Shown here: one piece after another, positions 1-9,428 of the stretch
Layout of the letters: every line of letters begins with the position of its first letter
How positions within the stretch are numbered: position 1 is the stretch's first letter
Origin: Kribbella antiqua
GTDB taxonomy: Bacteria > Actinomycetota > Actinomycetes > Propionibacteriales > Kribbellaceae
Length of the DNA stretch: 64,000 bases
Direction: 5' to 3'
Assembly: GCF_004345665.1 (NCBI RefSeq)
Contig: NZ_SLWR01000001.1
Span: forward strand, 1 to 64,000
Made by a program: the position numbers and the translations under genes
Notes under the pieces: generated by a model
What the model was told of the DNA's origin: nothing
Database searches by the model: none
What the model saw: only the letters and a program-made list of their open reading frames with translations

Positions 1-166
1 CAACCAGCAACCTGACCCACGGGGAAGACCACCCCGACGGCCAGACCGCCAGCCAACACGAACCGATCACCCCGAACCCAAATCGCAACAGGCTCCTAGG
101 GCGAGAAAACCCTCCATCGAGAAGCAGCCGCAGGCCTGTGTCCTTGGGTGAGCCTGACCGAGCGAC

Positions 167-1702
167 GTGGCCGGGCCGGTGATCTACTTCGCGGGTGTAT
201 CTGAGCCCTTCCTGTTGGAGTTTACGTCGTGGTATTGGCGGGCCGCGTTCGATGAGGCGGAGTTGCGTGGCGCCGTTGCGGCGATGAACGAGCCAACCAC
301 CGCGGAGGAGTTCGAGCGAGGGTTCCTGACGCTGTTGCGCAGTGGCGAGACCGTTGCCTGTGGCATCGCGTTGGACTATTTCGACCGGGGCGAGATGACG
401 AGTCGGTTCGTGGGGGGTAATCCGCTGGAGCCGTACGCCGAGGAGGTGTTCACGGTGGCTCGGCGGCTGCTCGCCCAGCCGCCGAGGCCTGCGGATGACA
501 TCGCCCGGATGGAGGGCGCCAATCATGCGAGTGCGCTGGCCGCGTTGTGGCGCTCGGGGTTGATCGAGGAGGACGCGGACAGGATCGCCGAGATCCTGGT
601 TCGGATGCCCGTGGTCGAGTTGCGGGAACGTGCTTTGGACGCGGCGCGCGTCTTCGTGGATGACGACGAAGAGAGTTATCCACGACTTGCCGCGCTGATC
701 ACCCGGGTGGAGGCGTGTCGCACGCACGTCGAGGCGATCGCCGCGCTGCGAAAGGATGCCAGGGCCGAGGCGACCGCCGCCCTGGTCGACGCGACCACGG
801 ACGCCGAATGGCGGGTCCGGCAGGAGGCTGCTGCGGCGCTGGCGCACGGCATGCGCTTCTACGCGCACCGGGACTTGCTGGAGCGTCTGGAGCGGGACTG
901 GTCGGCCGACGAGCAGTCCAGCGCGGCTCAGGAGGTTCGCGACGCGCTGGCCCCGGGACCGCACAGTTGGTCCTGGGAGGGGACCGAGCTGCCGACCGCG
1001 GAGCTGCGCGAGGCGCACCGCGAACTGCGGTCGCCCACCACTGAGGCCACGCACCGACAGGCTTTCCGGACCATGCTGCGCAGCGAGTCACCGGTGGCGG
1101 TGGGGATCGCCCTCGAACACATGCACCACGTCGACGGCCTCACTCGCTTCGGTATGGACGACACCGAGCACCACCAGGAGGCTCTCGCCGTTGCGCGCGA
1201 CGTTCTGCGGCAGCCGTCGTCCCCGGCGGACCTGAGTCCGGGCACGGGCGCCGGCGCGAACCATGCGGGCGCGCTGGGCATCGTGGCCGAGCTGGGCGAG
1301 CCGGAGGACGCCCCGGCGATCGTCGCCGGCCTGAAGTCGGTCTTTCGGGTGGTCCGTGAGTGCGGCCTGGAGGCTGCGACTGATTGCCTCCAACGCTGGG
1401 AGGTACCGGACGAAACGATCATCGCCGCGCTGGAAGACCTGATCTTCGACAGCTCGGCGGACCTGGTACTGCGCACGGACGCGGTGGTCGCACTCTTCGC
1501 CGTAGAGACGCCGCAGGTGACCGCCGTACTGCTGCGCGCCGCCCGCTGCAGCGAGCTTCCCATCCAGGTCGAGGGCGCCAACGGGCTGAGCATCCAGTCC
1601 GGGGCCGACGACCATCGGGACCTGCTTCGCGAGGTCGTCAGGTCCTGGCCGGAGGACGCAGGGGACCGCGCCTGGATTGCGCGGGACGCCCTGCGTCCGT
1701 GA
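167..1702 (+). CDS. HEAT-like repeat protein with internal duplication
   Basis: A 511-residue soluble protein, mostly amphipathic helices rich in Ala, Glu and Arg, as in HEAT/armadillo-type scaffolds. No signal peptide, membrane segment or catalytic motif is visible. The two halves are related: the stretch around residues 25-120 (ELRGAV..., then LLRSG, GIALDYF, EGANHA) is matched around residues 285-380 (ELREAH..., then MLRSE, GIALEHM, GANHAG), so the gene looks like an internal tandem duplication. The start is GTG at 167; an in-frame GTG at 179 is an alternative and no strong Shine-Dalgarno decides. It ends 6 bp before the stop of the convergent transporter operon. The function is unknown; protein-protein interaction is the usual role of such repeats. 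Confidence 0.75.
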   Translation: MAGPVIYFAGVSEPFLLEFTSWYWRAAFDEAELRGAVAAMNEPTTAEEFERGFLTLLRSGETVACGIALDYFDRGEMTSRFVGGNPLEPYAEEVFTVARRLLAQPPRPADDIARMEGANHASALAALWRSGLIEEDADRIAEILVRMPVVELRERALDAARVFVDDDEESYPRLAALITRVEACRTHVEAIAALRKDARAEATAALVDATTDAEWRVRQEAAAALAHGMRFYAHRDLLERLERDWSADEQSSAAQEVRDALAPGPHSWSWEGTELPTAELREAHRELRSPTTEATHRQAFRTMLRSESPVAVGIALEHMHHVDGLTRFGMDDTEHHQEALAVARDVLRQPSSPADLSPGTGAGANHAGALGIVAELGEPEDAPAIVAGLKSVFRVVRECGLEAATDCLQRWEVPDETIIAALEDLIFDSSADLVLRTDAVVALFAVETPQVTAVLLRAARCSELPIQVEGANGLSIQSGADDHRDLLREVVRSWPEDAGDRAWIARDALRP

Positions 1703-1708
1703 CCGGCT

Positions 1709-2560
1709 TCAGCCTTTGATGGCGCCGGAGGTCAGTCCGGCGACTATTTGGCGGTTGAAGAAGAGGAACATGATGAGGGGTGGGATGGTGATCAGGAGGA
1801 TGTCCATGAAGAGGAGGTTGTACTGGGTCGTGAACTGGCTGGAGAAGTTGTAGAGGGTCAGCTGGACGGTTGCGTTCTGGTCGCCGGGCAGGAAGTACAG
1901 CGGGTTCACGAAGTCGTTGAACACATTGACCGACTGGACCACCACGACGGTGATGATGACGGATCTGAGCAGCGGGAAGATGACCCGGAAGAACAGCCGC
2001 AACGGCCCGGCCCCGTCGATGATCGCGGCTTCGTCGAGTTCGCGGGGGATGGTCGCGACGAACGCCCGGAACAGCAGGATGCAGAACGACAACCCGAACG
2101 CGATCTCGATCAGGATCAGCCCGGGCATGGTCTTGAACAGGCCCAGCTTCTGCAGCACCCAGATCGTCGGTACGACGGCCGGCGGGATGATCAGCCCGGA
2201 CAGCACCAGGAAGTTGATGAACGGGTTCCACCGGCTCTTACGGCGTTGCAGCACGAACCCGGCCATCGCCGCCAGCACCACCATGCCGGCCACACTGGCC
2301 ACGGTCAGGATCGTGCTGTTGATGAAGGCGATCACCAGCATGTAGTCGCGGGCCTTGACCACCTCGACGAAGTTCTGCACGATCCGGAACTGGTGCGGCC
2401 AGGAGAAGTCCAGGTCGGCCGACTGCTGCCGGTCCTTCACCGCGGTCAGCACGATGAACGCGAACGGGATGACGAACACCACGATCGAGGACAGGATCGC
2501 GACCGCGCTGAGCAGGTAGTTCCGGCCCGGCTTGTGGTTGACGAGTTCGGCGGTGCTCAC
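1709..2560 (-). CDS. Sugar ABC transporter permease (MalG type)
   Basis: Inner-membrane permease of a CUT1 carbohydrate importer, about 283 residues with six predicted membrane helices. The EAA loop that docks on the ATPase is visible as ELDEAAIIDGAGPLRLFFRVIFP. The GTG start (reading V/M-STAEL) overlaps the stop of the upstream permease by a few bases, which indicates translational coupling; the reading frame stays open further upstream, but that part is an out-of-frame shadow of the neighbour. It is the last gene of the operon rhamnosidase, binding protein, permease, permease. No ATPase gene is present, which is common for actinobacterial CUT1 systems that share an MsiK-type ATPase. The substrate, probably rhamnose-containing oligosaccharides, is inferred from the adjacent GH78 enzyme. 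Confidence 0.9.
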   Translation of the reverse strand: MSTAELVNHKPGRNYLLSAVAILSSIVVFVIPFAFIVLTAVKDRQQSADLDFSWPHQFRIVQNFVEVVKARDYMLVIAFINSTILTVASVAGMVVLAAMAGFVLQRRKSRWNPFINFLVLSGLIIPPAVVPTIWVLQKLGLFKTMPGLILIEIAFGLSFCILLFRAFVATIPRELDEAAIIDGAGPLRLFFRVIFPLLRSVIITVVVVQSVNVFNDFVNPLYFLPGDQNATVQLTLYNFSSQFTTQYNLLFMDILLITIPPLIMFLFFNRQIVAGLTSGAIKG

Positions 2561-3483
2561 ATCTCCACCTCCTTCCGGTTCAGGAACCACGACAGCGGCA
2601 GGATGATCGCGGTGACCAGCAGGAACAGGATCACGTTGCCGGCCGTCGACAGCCCATAGAACCCGGCCTGGTACTGCTTGTAGATCACCGACGAGATCAC
2701 GTCCGAGGTGAACCCCGGCCCGCCGCGCGTCATCGCCCAGATCAGCTCGAACGACCGCAGGCCGCCGATCAGCGACAGGATGATCACGGTGACGGTGGCC
2801 GGCTTGCACAGCGGCAGCACGATCCGCCAGAACGACTCCCACGACCCGGCGCCGTCGACGCGAGCGGCCTCCATGTACTCGCGGGGGATCGACACGATGC
2901 CGGCGATGTAGATCAGGGTCGCCAGCCCGACGCCCTTCCATACGTCCACGGCGGCGATCGACATCAGCGCCCATTTCGGGTCGGTCAGCCACCCGGGTCC
3001 CTGGATGCCGATCACGCTGAGGGTCTCGTTGATCAGCCCGCGCTCGGGGTTCATCAGCACCTGGAACAACAACCCGACGCCGATCGTGCTGACCAGCACC
3101 GGGAAGAACACGACCGAGCGAAGGTATCCGCGGCCGACGATCCGCGACGTCAGCAGTACGGCGAGCAGCAGCCCGAGCACCACCTTCGACCCGGACGTCA
3201 CCACCGCGTAGATCAAGGTGTTCGTGAAGCCTTTGACCAGGGCCGGCTCCTGGAAGAACATCACGAAGTTGTCCAGCCCGATGAACTTCGACTCGAACAG
3301 ACTCCACCGGGTCAGGCTGTAGTAGAACGAGGCGAAGGTCGGGACGAGGAACAGAATGCTGTAGATCAGCGCGGTCGGCAGATAGAACCAGAACGAGTAC
3401 GGCGAGTAGACCTTCCCCCCGGCCGCCGAAGCGGCCGGGGTCGCGTCACTACGCGACTTCACACGAGCAGAAGTGATGGTCAT
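2557..3483 (-). CDS. Sugar ABC transporter permease (MalF type)
   Basis: 308-residue inner-membrane permease, partner of the downstream MalG-type gene. The sequence shows a short cytoplasmic N-terminus, a first membrane helix (FYLPTALIYSILFLVPTF) and the EAA loop EYMEAARVDGAGSWESFWRIVLP near residue 200, followed by the final helices. The ATG start at 3483 lies 4 nt after the stop of the binding-protein gene, so the genes are cotranscribed. Family knowledge: MalF/MalG-like pairs form the channel and receive substrate from the lipoprotein encoded upstream. The specificity is inferred from the operon (rhamnosides), not from this sequence. Confidence 0.92.
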   Translation of the reverse strand: MTITSARVKSRSDATPAASAAGGKVYSPYSFWFYLPTALIYSILFLVPTFASFYYSLTRWSLFESKFIGLDNFVMFFQEPALVKGFTNTLIYAVVTSGSKVVLGLLLAVLLTSRIVGRGYLRSVVFFPVLVSTIGVGLLFQVLMNPERGLINETLSVIGIQGPGWLTDPKWALMSIAAVDVWKGVGLATLIYIAGIVSIPREYMEAARVDGAGSWESFWRIVLPLCKPATVTVIILSLIGGLRSFELIWAMTRGGPGFTSDVISSVIYKQYQAGFYGLSTAGNVILFLLVTAIILPLSWFLNRKEVEM

Positions 3484-3487
3484 AGCA

Positions 3488-4819
3488 TCACCAGCCCGCC
3501 AGTCCGAGTTGCTGCGCCTGCTTCTTCACATCCTCGTCGTACCGGGCCGCACCGTCCTTGGCCTTGCGGATACCGGACCCGACCTCGACGGTGATCTGCT
3601 CCAGCGACGGGCCCTTCACCGGCGAGAGGAACTCCAGCGCCAGGCTGGACGCCCCTTGCTTGTCGAGGTACGGCTGCATGTCCTTGATGGCCTGCGGTAC
3701 GTCGGCCGGCAGCGTGCAGCCCTTGACGGCGTACGGACCGGTCGGAGCGCCCGCTTCGGACTGGGACTTGCAGCCGTCCGGGCTGGCGACGAAGGCCAGG
3801 AACTTCTTGGCCGCGTCCAGTTTGTCGCCGGTCGTGGTCTTCGGGATGTAGAGACCACCGGGAGTCCACAGGGTCAGCCCGTTCGTGGCCGCGTTGTCAC
3901 CAGGCAGCGCGAACAGTCCGACGGTCTTGGCCGCGTCCGGGTAGGTGGCGATCATGTTCGCGACCACGCCGGACAGGATCGGGTAGTGCGCACCCTTGCC
4001 GGTGGCAAGCATCTTCAGGCCGTCCGGCAGCTTGGCAGAGGCGAAGTCCTTGTTCTCGTAGCCGGCGTCGTGGACGGCCTGGGTGTGCTCGAAGCCCTTC
4101 AGGGCCGCGGGCGAGGTCGCGTACTTCGCCTGGTTCTTGGTGTACTTGTCGGCGAAGTCCGGCTCGGCAGCGGACACGTTGTGGAAGTCACCGAGGACGA
4201 ACAGCTGCGACGTCCAGGTCTCGCCGTACGTCTGGATCACCGGGGCGACCCCGCCGCCGGACGCCTTGATCTTGGCGTTGTTGGCCATGAACTCGGCCCA
4301 GGTCTTCGGCACCTTCAGGCCGAGCTTGGTGTAGACCGGGATGCTGTAGAGGACCGCGCCGCCCATGAAGCCGCCGACGGGGGCGCCGTACACCTGCCCG
4401 TCGGCGGTCACGGTCTTCTTGAAGTTGTCGTCCAGGTTGGCGACCCACGGTTCGTCGTTGACCGACAGCAGGTTCTTCTGCGGTGCGATCGCGTTGAACA
4501 GCGACCCGGTGTTGTAGTTGAACACGTCGACCATGTCGCCGGTGGACAACCGGGTCTTGATGATGTTGTCGCCCTCGGTGCCACCTGGCCTGGTCTCCAC
4601 CTTGACGGTGATGCCGGGGTTCTTGGCGGAGAAGTCCTTGGCGAGCTGCTCGGCCTCCTTCACGTCCTGATCCTGGTTCGTGGTCAGGTACGTGATCTCG
4701 ACCGAGCTACTACCGCCCGAGTCGTCGCTGGAACCGAGACTGCCCGCGCTGCACGCGGTCAGGGCGAGGGCGCCGACCGCGAACAGGGCCAGTCCTCTCG
4801 TGCCTGGGCGGAACCTCAT
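3488..4819 (-). CDS. Sugar-binding lipoprotein of ABC importer
   Basis: Extracellular solute-binding protein (family 1) of about 443 residues. The N-terminus is a classic lipoprotein signal: positive residues, a hydrophobic core and the lipobox LTAC, so the mature protein is anchored at Cys in the outer leaflet. The start is chosen at the second of two adjacent ATG codons because GGAGG lies 5 nt before it; the upstream TTG and first ATG are too close to or upstream of that ribosome site. The body has the usual aromatic-rich binding cleft (for example YNTGSLFNAI and WTPGGLYIP). It sits between the rhamnosidase gene (64 nt upstream) and the two permeases (4 nt). It likely captures rhamnose-containing oligosaccharides, an inference from context. 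Confidence 0.92.
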   Translation of the reverse strand: MRFRPGTRGLALFAVGALALTACSAGSLGSSDDSGGSSSVEITYLTTNQDQDVKEAEQLAKDFSAKNPGITVKVETRPGGTEGDNIIKTRLSTGDMVDVFNYNTGSLFNAIAPQKNLLSVNDEPWVANLDDNFKKTVTADGQVYGAPVGGFMGGAVLYSIPVYTKLGLKVPKTWAEFMANNAKIKASGGGVAPVIQTYGETWTSQLFVLGDFHNVSAAEPDFADKYTKNQAKYATSPAALKGFEHTQAVHDAGYENKDFASAKLPDGLKMLATGKGAHYPILSGVVANMIATYPDAAKTVGLFALPGDNAATNGLTLWTPGGLYIPKTTTGDKLDAAKKFLAFVASPDGCKSQSEAGAPTGPYAVKGCTLPADVPQAIKDMQPYLDKQGASSLALEFLSPVKGPSLEQITVEVGSGIRKAKDGAARYDEDVKKQAQQLGLAGW

Positions 4820-4883
4820 CATGACCTCCAAGGGGATGTTTCGTCAGGGCAGGTGCATCGGGGCGGGGGTCGTCGGGTGTTGC

Positions 4884-7670
4884 TCAGTTGGTGTCGAGCA
4901 GGGCGTCGAGCTTGGCTTGCAGTTCTTCGGACGAGCGGGTGAAACCACGCGGGCTGACGGCTTCGACGAGCTGGTCGGCCGGCTGCTCGAGGTAGCGCTC
5001 CAGCCGCGCGGCGAGTTCGGCGTCATCGGCAACGACCTCGGCCTCGCGCGCCGCGGTCGCGATGGTGTCCCAGCTGGGCTCGTGATCCATCAGTTGCCGG
5101 ATGGTCGCATCCGCGGGCAGCGCCGGCGTCTCGCCGTACGGGTCCTCGGCCGTCCACTCGTGCGTCCCGTGTCCGACCTCGACAGGCTCACTCTGCCCAG
5201 GTACGGCGACCTGTGCCCGCGCGCCGACGGGAACAGTCACACTCAGCTGGATCTGGCCGTCGGAGCGACTCCACGAGACCGCCGCTTCGCCGTACGGCGT
5301 GAGGTGCTTGGCCGCGGCGCTCGTGAGGTGCGACGTGAACAGCGGCCGTACGACGATAGTCCGGTAGGCCGGGTCACCGGCGGCGAGGCCGGCGACGCGG
5401 CGGTGCATCCAGTCCGCGACCGCTCCGAGCGCGTAGTGGTTGAACGACGTCATCTGGCCGGGGTTGATGCTGCCGTCGGGCAGCATGCTGTCCCAGCGCT
5501 CCCACACGGTCGTCGCACCCATCGTCACTGCGTACAGCCAAGAGGGGCAGCCTGTCTGTAGCAGGAGGCGATATGCGAGGTCAGGATGTCCGGAATCGGC
5601 CAGCGCGTCGGCCATCAGCGGCGTACCGACGAAACCGGTGCTGATCCGGAAGCCTGACGTACGGACGAGGTCGGCGAGGCGTTCGCCGGCGCGGCTGCGC
5701 TGGGTCTCGGTCGGCAGCAGCGCCCACTGGAGTGCGAGCGCATAAGTCGTTGCCGCGTCGCTCAATACGCGTCCGCCCTCGGTGGCGTACTCGGCGGCGA
5801 AGGCCTGCCGGACGCGCGCGGCGAGATCGGCGTACTCGCGGGCCAGATCAGCCTGTCCGACGATCTCGGCAGCCTTGGCGACGACCTCGGCCGAGCGGGC
5901 GAGGTGCGCGGTGGCGATGACATCCGGGTCGGCCTTCGCGCGGAACGGGTTGTCCGGCGGCGCGGTCGGGTCGAGCCAGTCGCCGAACTGGAAGCCGCCG
6001 GACCAGAGCAGGTCGTCGCCGGCCAGGGCGGCCATTTTGTCCACCCACGCGCGCATGCTCGGCAGTTGACGTTCGAGCACCTCGGCGTCGCCGGTGCGTT
6101 CGTAGATGACCCACGGAACGATCGTTGCCGCGTCACCCCAAGCTGCCGTTGCCGGACCGTCGTTCTTGAGCACGTCCGGGATGACGAACGGGACCGAGCC
6201 GTCCTTCTGCTGCTCGGCCGCTAGGTCGGCGAGCCAGTTGGTCAGGAAGCCGGCAGTGTCGAACAGGAAGCTCGCGGTGGGGGAGAAGACCTGGATGTCA
6301 CCGGTCCAGCCGAGCCGCTCGTCGCGCTGCGGGCAGTCGGTCGGCACGTCGACGAAGTTGCCGCGCATGCCCCAGACCACGTTCTCGTGGAACCGGTTGA
6401 GCAACTCGTGGGAGGACTCGAACCATCCGGTCCGCCGCAGGTCCGACCCGACCACAACGGCCTCGAGGTCGGCCAACTGAAGATCGGGTACGCCGGTCAC
6501 CTCGGCGTACCGGAAGCCGTGGAAGGTGAGTGGCGAGTCGAGCGTGACCTCATCGGGTCCGGCGAGGATGTAGGTGTCGGTCGCCTTGGCGGTGCGCAGT
6601 GGGCGGACGCCGAGCTCGCCGTTCTCGAGCACCTCGGCCTGCCGCACGACGATCTCGTCGCCCTCGGCGCCGCCGCGGACCGTCAGCCGGACCCGGCCGA
6701 CCACGTTCTGGCCGAAGTCGACCAGCGTCTTGCCGGACGGCGAGGTCGTGATCTCGACCGCGGGTACGACTTCGGTGATCCGCACTGGCGGGCCGTCAGG
6801 TGCGACGAGCAGGTTCAGATCCGCGTCCAGTACGTCGACCGGCTTGGCCTCGCCGGGTGTCCGCCGGAGGTCGGTGCTCTGGCCGTCGTACAGGTCGTCG
6901 GCGGTGATCGCGCTCTCGCGTGCCGTCCAGGTGTCATCGGTGCCGAAGGTGTGGACCGTGCCGTCGGCGGTGGTGACCTCGAGTTGCGCAAGTACGGCGA
7001 GGTGGGTGCCGTACACCTCTTTCTGGTCCCGGAAGCCGAGGCGGCCGCGGTACCAGCCGTTGCCGACCAGGAATTCGAGGCTGTTCTCACCCGCGCGGAC
7101 AAGGTCGGTCACGTCGTACGTCTGGTAGCGGAGGCGGTACTGGTACGCCGTCCAGCCCGGTGCGAGCTCTTCGTCGCCGACCCGCTGACCGTTGAGTTCG
7201 GGAACGTAGACACCGTGCGCGGTGGCGTAGAGGCGAGCCTTCACGACGTCCGAAGGCAGGTCGGCGACACCGGCGAGCAGGGGAGCGGGTGAGCCGTAGG
7301 AGTTGTCGCGCGGGCTGACGAAGCGTGCGGTCCAGTCGGTCGCGCTGAGCAGACCTGCCTCGACGGTCGCCGGCTCGCTCCACTCACTCCAGTCGTCACC
7401 GCCCCGGACGCGCACGCGAACCTGCGCGGACTGGCGTGACGCGAGCGGGTCACCCGGCCACGGGACCAGGACCTGGTCCGGCGACTCGACCGTGTACACC
7501 TGAGCCGTTCCCGTGCTGATCTCGACCTCGTACGCCGTCTGCGCGTAGCCGGCAGGGGCGGTCGGGACCTGCCACGACAAGCGTGGCGTGGCGGTGCCGA
7601 TGCCCAGCACGGGCCCGGCGTCGGTCCGGTGTTCGAAGCGGAGAAGGGTGGGTGCGGCGAGGTTCGACAT
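4884..7670 (-). CDS. GH78 alpha-L-rhamnosidase
   Basis: 928-residue enzyme that hydrolyses terminal alpha-L-rhamnose from plant glycosides and polysaccharides. The N-terminal beta-sandwich domains carry typical GH78 phrases (PRLSWQV near residue 30, YATAHGVYVPELNGQRVGD near 150, VDFGQNVVGRV near 310). The (alpha/alpha)6 catalytic barrel starts near residue 410 and contains the hallmark DCPQRDERLGWTGD (about 440-455), which includes the catalytic acid region. The C-terminal part has MTSFNHYALGAVADWM and a beta-sandwich. No signal peptide is seen, so the enzyme is probably cytoplasmic and acts on imported oligosaccharides. It is the first gene of the operon and is divergent from an AraC regulator. 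The last 100 residues after the barrel are poorly conserved and may be a lineage-specific tail. Confidence 0.95.
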   Translation of the reverse strand: MSNLAAPTLLRFEHRTDAGPVLGIGTATPRLSWQVPTAPAGYAQTAYEVEISTGTAQVYTVESPDQVLVPWPGDPLASRQSAQVRVRVRGGDDWSEWSEPATVEAGLLSATDWTARFVSPRDNSYGSPAPLLAGVADLPSDVVKARLYATAHGVYVPELNGQRVGDEELAPGWTAYQYRLRYQTYDVTDLVRAGENSLEFLVGNGWYRGRLGFRDQKEVYGTHLAVLAQLEVTTADGTVHTFGTDDTWTARESAITADDLYDGQSTDLRRTPGEAKPVDVLDADLNLLVAPDGPPVRITEVVPAVEITTSPSGKTLVDFGQNVVGRVRLTVRGGAEGDEIVVRQAEVLENGELGVRPLRTAKATDTYILAGPDEVTLDSPLTFHGFRYAEVTGVPDLQLADLEAVVVGSDLRRTGWFESSHELLNRFHENVVWGMRGNFVDVPTDCPQRDERLGWTGDIQVFSPTASFLFDTAGFLTNWLADLAAEQQKDGSVPFVIPDVLKNDGPATAAWGDAATIVPWVIYERTGDAEVLERQLPSMRAWVDKMAALAGDDLLWSGGFQFGDWLDPTAPPDNPFRAKADPDVIATAHLARSAEVVAKAAEIVGQADLAREYADLAARVRQAFAAEYATEGGRVLSDAATTYALALQWALLPTETQRSRAGERLADLVRTSGFRISTGFVGTPLMADALADSGHPDLAYRLLLQTGCPSWLYAVTMGATTVWERWDSMLPDGSINPGQMTSFNHYALGAVADWMHRRVAGLAAGDPAYRTIVVRPLFTSHLTSAAAKHLTPYGEAAVSWSRSDGQIQLSVTVPVGARAQVAVPGQSEPVEVGHGTHEWTAEDPYGETPALPADATIRQLMDHEPSWDTIATAAREAEVVADDAELAARLERYLEQPADQLVEAVSPRGFTRSSEELQAKLDALLDTN

Positions 7671-7800
7671 GAGACTCCAACCGACGAGTGAAACGATTCA
7701 GTGGGTGCTGTGACACAGCGCGGCGTGTTGTTTCGGATTGATGGCGGGGAGGTTTCGCCTGTCCACTGATCCTGCGACCAGTCGCCGCCGAGGACTAGCC

Positions 7801-7846
7801 AAAAGTGCACTCGTGGTAGCACAAAATGCACCTTGGCCCCTATGGT
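7801..7846 (+). promoter_or_regulatory. Divergent promoter with AraC-like direct half-sites
   Basis: Two similar half-sites, AAAAGTGCAC at 7801 and AAAATGCACC at 7823, lie 22 bp apart in direct orientation, the two-turn spacing typical of AraC-family operators. TATGGT at 7841-7846 matches the actinobacterial -10 (TAnnnT) and ends 5 nt before the AraC start codon, so that transcript may be leaderless. The site would also control the rhamnosidase operon on the other strand. Binding is inferred. Confidence 0.5.
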
Positions 7847-7851
7847 GAGGC

Positions 7852-8745
7852 ATGGCCGACGAGCCGGTACGGACCATCGGGACCCTGCTGCACTTCATCG
7901 AAGGAACACAGGTGCACGCGGGTCCACATTTGCACACACGCTTCCATCCGCTGCACACGCACAGCTTCTTCGAGCTCGCGCTGGTGATCGGCGGCGAAGG
8001 TGTGCACCACAGCCAGGCCGGACGGCAGCGGGTCGAGGTCGGCGACGTGATGGTGCTGCGGCCGGGCGTGTGGCACGAGTACGTGGACTGCCGGGACCTC
8101 GAGGTCTACAACTGCTGTTTCTCAGCCGACCTGGTGCAGCGCGAGCTGGCCTGGACCCGCGAGGATCCCTTGCTGGGTTATCTGTTGTGGACCGGACCGT
8201 TCTCGGCACAGCGGCGCGGCATGCTGATGACGCATCTCGACGAGGATGCGTTGAAGCAGGGCATCGGCTATCTCGACCGCATCCGGGAACTGCGGAACGA
8301 GTCGCTCAGCCGGCGGCGCGGCGACATCGTCGGCTGGCTGTCGCTCTACCTGAGCTGCGTCGCGCGGACGATCGAGCGCGACGAGCTCGGCGGTCAGACG
8401 CATCCCGCCGTACTGGATGCGATGCGGATGATGGAAGCGGACCCGGCGCGGCAGTGGACACTGACCGAGCTGGCGCAGGCTTTGCACCTGGCGCCGGGGT
8501 ATCTGGTGCGGCTGTTCAAGTCGGCGACCGGTACGCCGCCGATGGCCTATCTGTCGCGGCATCGGGTCGAACTGGCCGCTGAGCAGTTGCTGCATACGGA
8601 CCTGCCGATAGCCCGGATCGGGGAGTCGGTCGGGTGGCCGGATCAGAACTATTTCGCCCGCCGGTTCAAGTCGCATTTCGGGCTGAGCGCATCGACGTAC
8701 CGGCAACGTTTCAACCAGCGGAAGCACAGTCCTTCCGGGCGTTGA
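7852..8745 (+). CDS. AraC-family regulator with cupin sensor domain
   Basis: 297 residues. The N-terminal cupin fold (residues 20-120) has His-rich strands (GPHLHTRFHPLHTHSFFELAL) and the strand VEVGDVMVLRPGVWHEY, the arabinose/rhamnose-sensor layout of RhaR/RhaS-like proteins. The C-terminal double helix-turn-helix spans about 190-290 with the AraC signature GESVGWPDQNYFARRFKSHFG. It is divergent from the GH78-ABC operon (181 bp between starts), so it most likely senses rhamnose or a derivative and controls that operon. The 3' end overlaps the convergent TetR gene by 35 bp. Confidence 0.9.
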   Translation: MADEPVRTIGTLLHFIEGTQVHAGPHLHTRFHPLHTHSFFELALVIGGEGVHHSQAGRQRVEVGDVMVLRPGVWHEYVDCRDLEVYNCCFSADLVQRELAWTREDPLLGYLLWTGPFSAQRRGMLMTHLDEDALKQGIGYLDRIRELRNESLSRRRGDIVGWLSLYLSCVARTIERDELGGQTHPAVLDAMRMMEADPARQWTLTELAQALHLAPGYLVRLFKSATGTPPMAYLSRHRVELAAEQLLHTDLPIARIGESVGWPDQNYFARRFKSHFGLSASTYRQRFNQRKHSPSGR

Positions 8746-9400
8746 TCAGGGCTTCCAGGCCGTCGAGGATGCGGTCGAGGCCGAACTCCAGGCCCTGGTT
8801 CTCACTGCCGCCCGCGGTGGTGAGAGCGGCCGTCAGGCTCGGGAATCGGGCGGCCTCGGTGGTCAGGATGTCGGCCAGCGCCCGGTTGATGTGCTCCTCG
8901 GTCAGACCCGTCGTGATGGTCTGCTGAGCGATGTTCCGGACGTGGCTGGTGAGGACCAGGATCGAGTCGAACTGCTCACCGCCGCTGAGGCCCGAGTCTG
9001 TCAGAGCCCGGATGCCGCGGTCCATCCAGGTCAACTCGTTGGGGCCGAGGAGCCGGCGTCCGATGGTGGACTGCAATAGCCACGGATGTTTCGCGAACGC
9101 CGCGTAGAGGTCGAAGGCCCAGGTCTTCAGGGCCTGACGCCAGGGCTGTGCCGGGTGCTCAGGCGGGGGACCGATGGCGAGGTCGCTCATCACCGCGACC
9201 AACTCGGTCTTGCCCGGGACATGGCGGTAGAGCGCCATTTTGGTGACCGGCAGGTCGTCGGCCACGCGTTGCATCGAGACCGCGTCCAGGCCCTCGATGT
9301 CGGCGATCCGGATCCCAGCCTCCGCGATCTCGGTCAAAGTGATCGCCGGCTTCGGCCCCCGGCTGCGTTGTTGTTGCCGCCCCCACAGCAGTTCCGTCAT
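8711..9400 (-). CDS. TetR-family repressor (TetR_C type)
   Basis: 229-residue regulator. The helix-turn-helix is at about residues 25-70 (LTEIAEAGIRIADIEGLDAVSMQRVADDL, then MALYRHVPGKTELV), after a basic N-terminal arm. The C-terminal ligand domain resembles the tetracycline-repressor-like family (FAKHPWLLQSTIG and GPNELTWMDRGIRAL). Divergent from the FAD monooxygenase gene, with two phased palindromes between the starts, so it most likely represses both genes until a small-molecule ligand binds. TetR/TetX-like pairs of this kind are common in actinobacteria. The ligand is unknown. Confidence 0.9.
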   Translation of the reverse strand: MTELLWGRQQQRSRGPKPAITLTEIAEAGIRIADIEGLDAVSMQRVADDLPVTKMALYRHVPGKTELVAVMSDLAIGPPPEHPAQPWRQALKTWAFDLYAAFAKHPWLLQSTIGRRLLGPNELTWMDRGIRALTDSGLSGGEQFDSILVLTSHVRNIAQQTITTGLTEEHINRALADILTTEAARFPSLTAALTTAGGSENQGLEFGLDRILDGLEALINARKDCASAG

Positions 9401-9428
9401 CCCGCAGTCCTTCCTTGTCGGCTTGAAC

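Noticed and set aside
1..166. Plus-strand open frame from the window edge into the HEAT gene start
   Set aside because: Reads through to a stop at 180-182 and could be the tail of an upstream gene, but about 60 codons with no recognised motif are not enough to call it.
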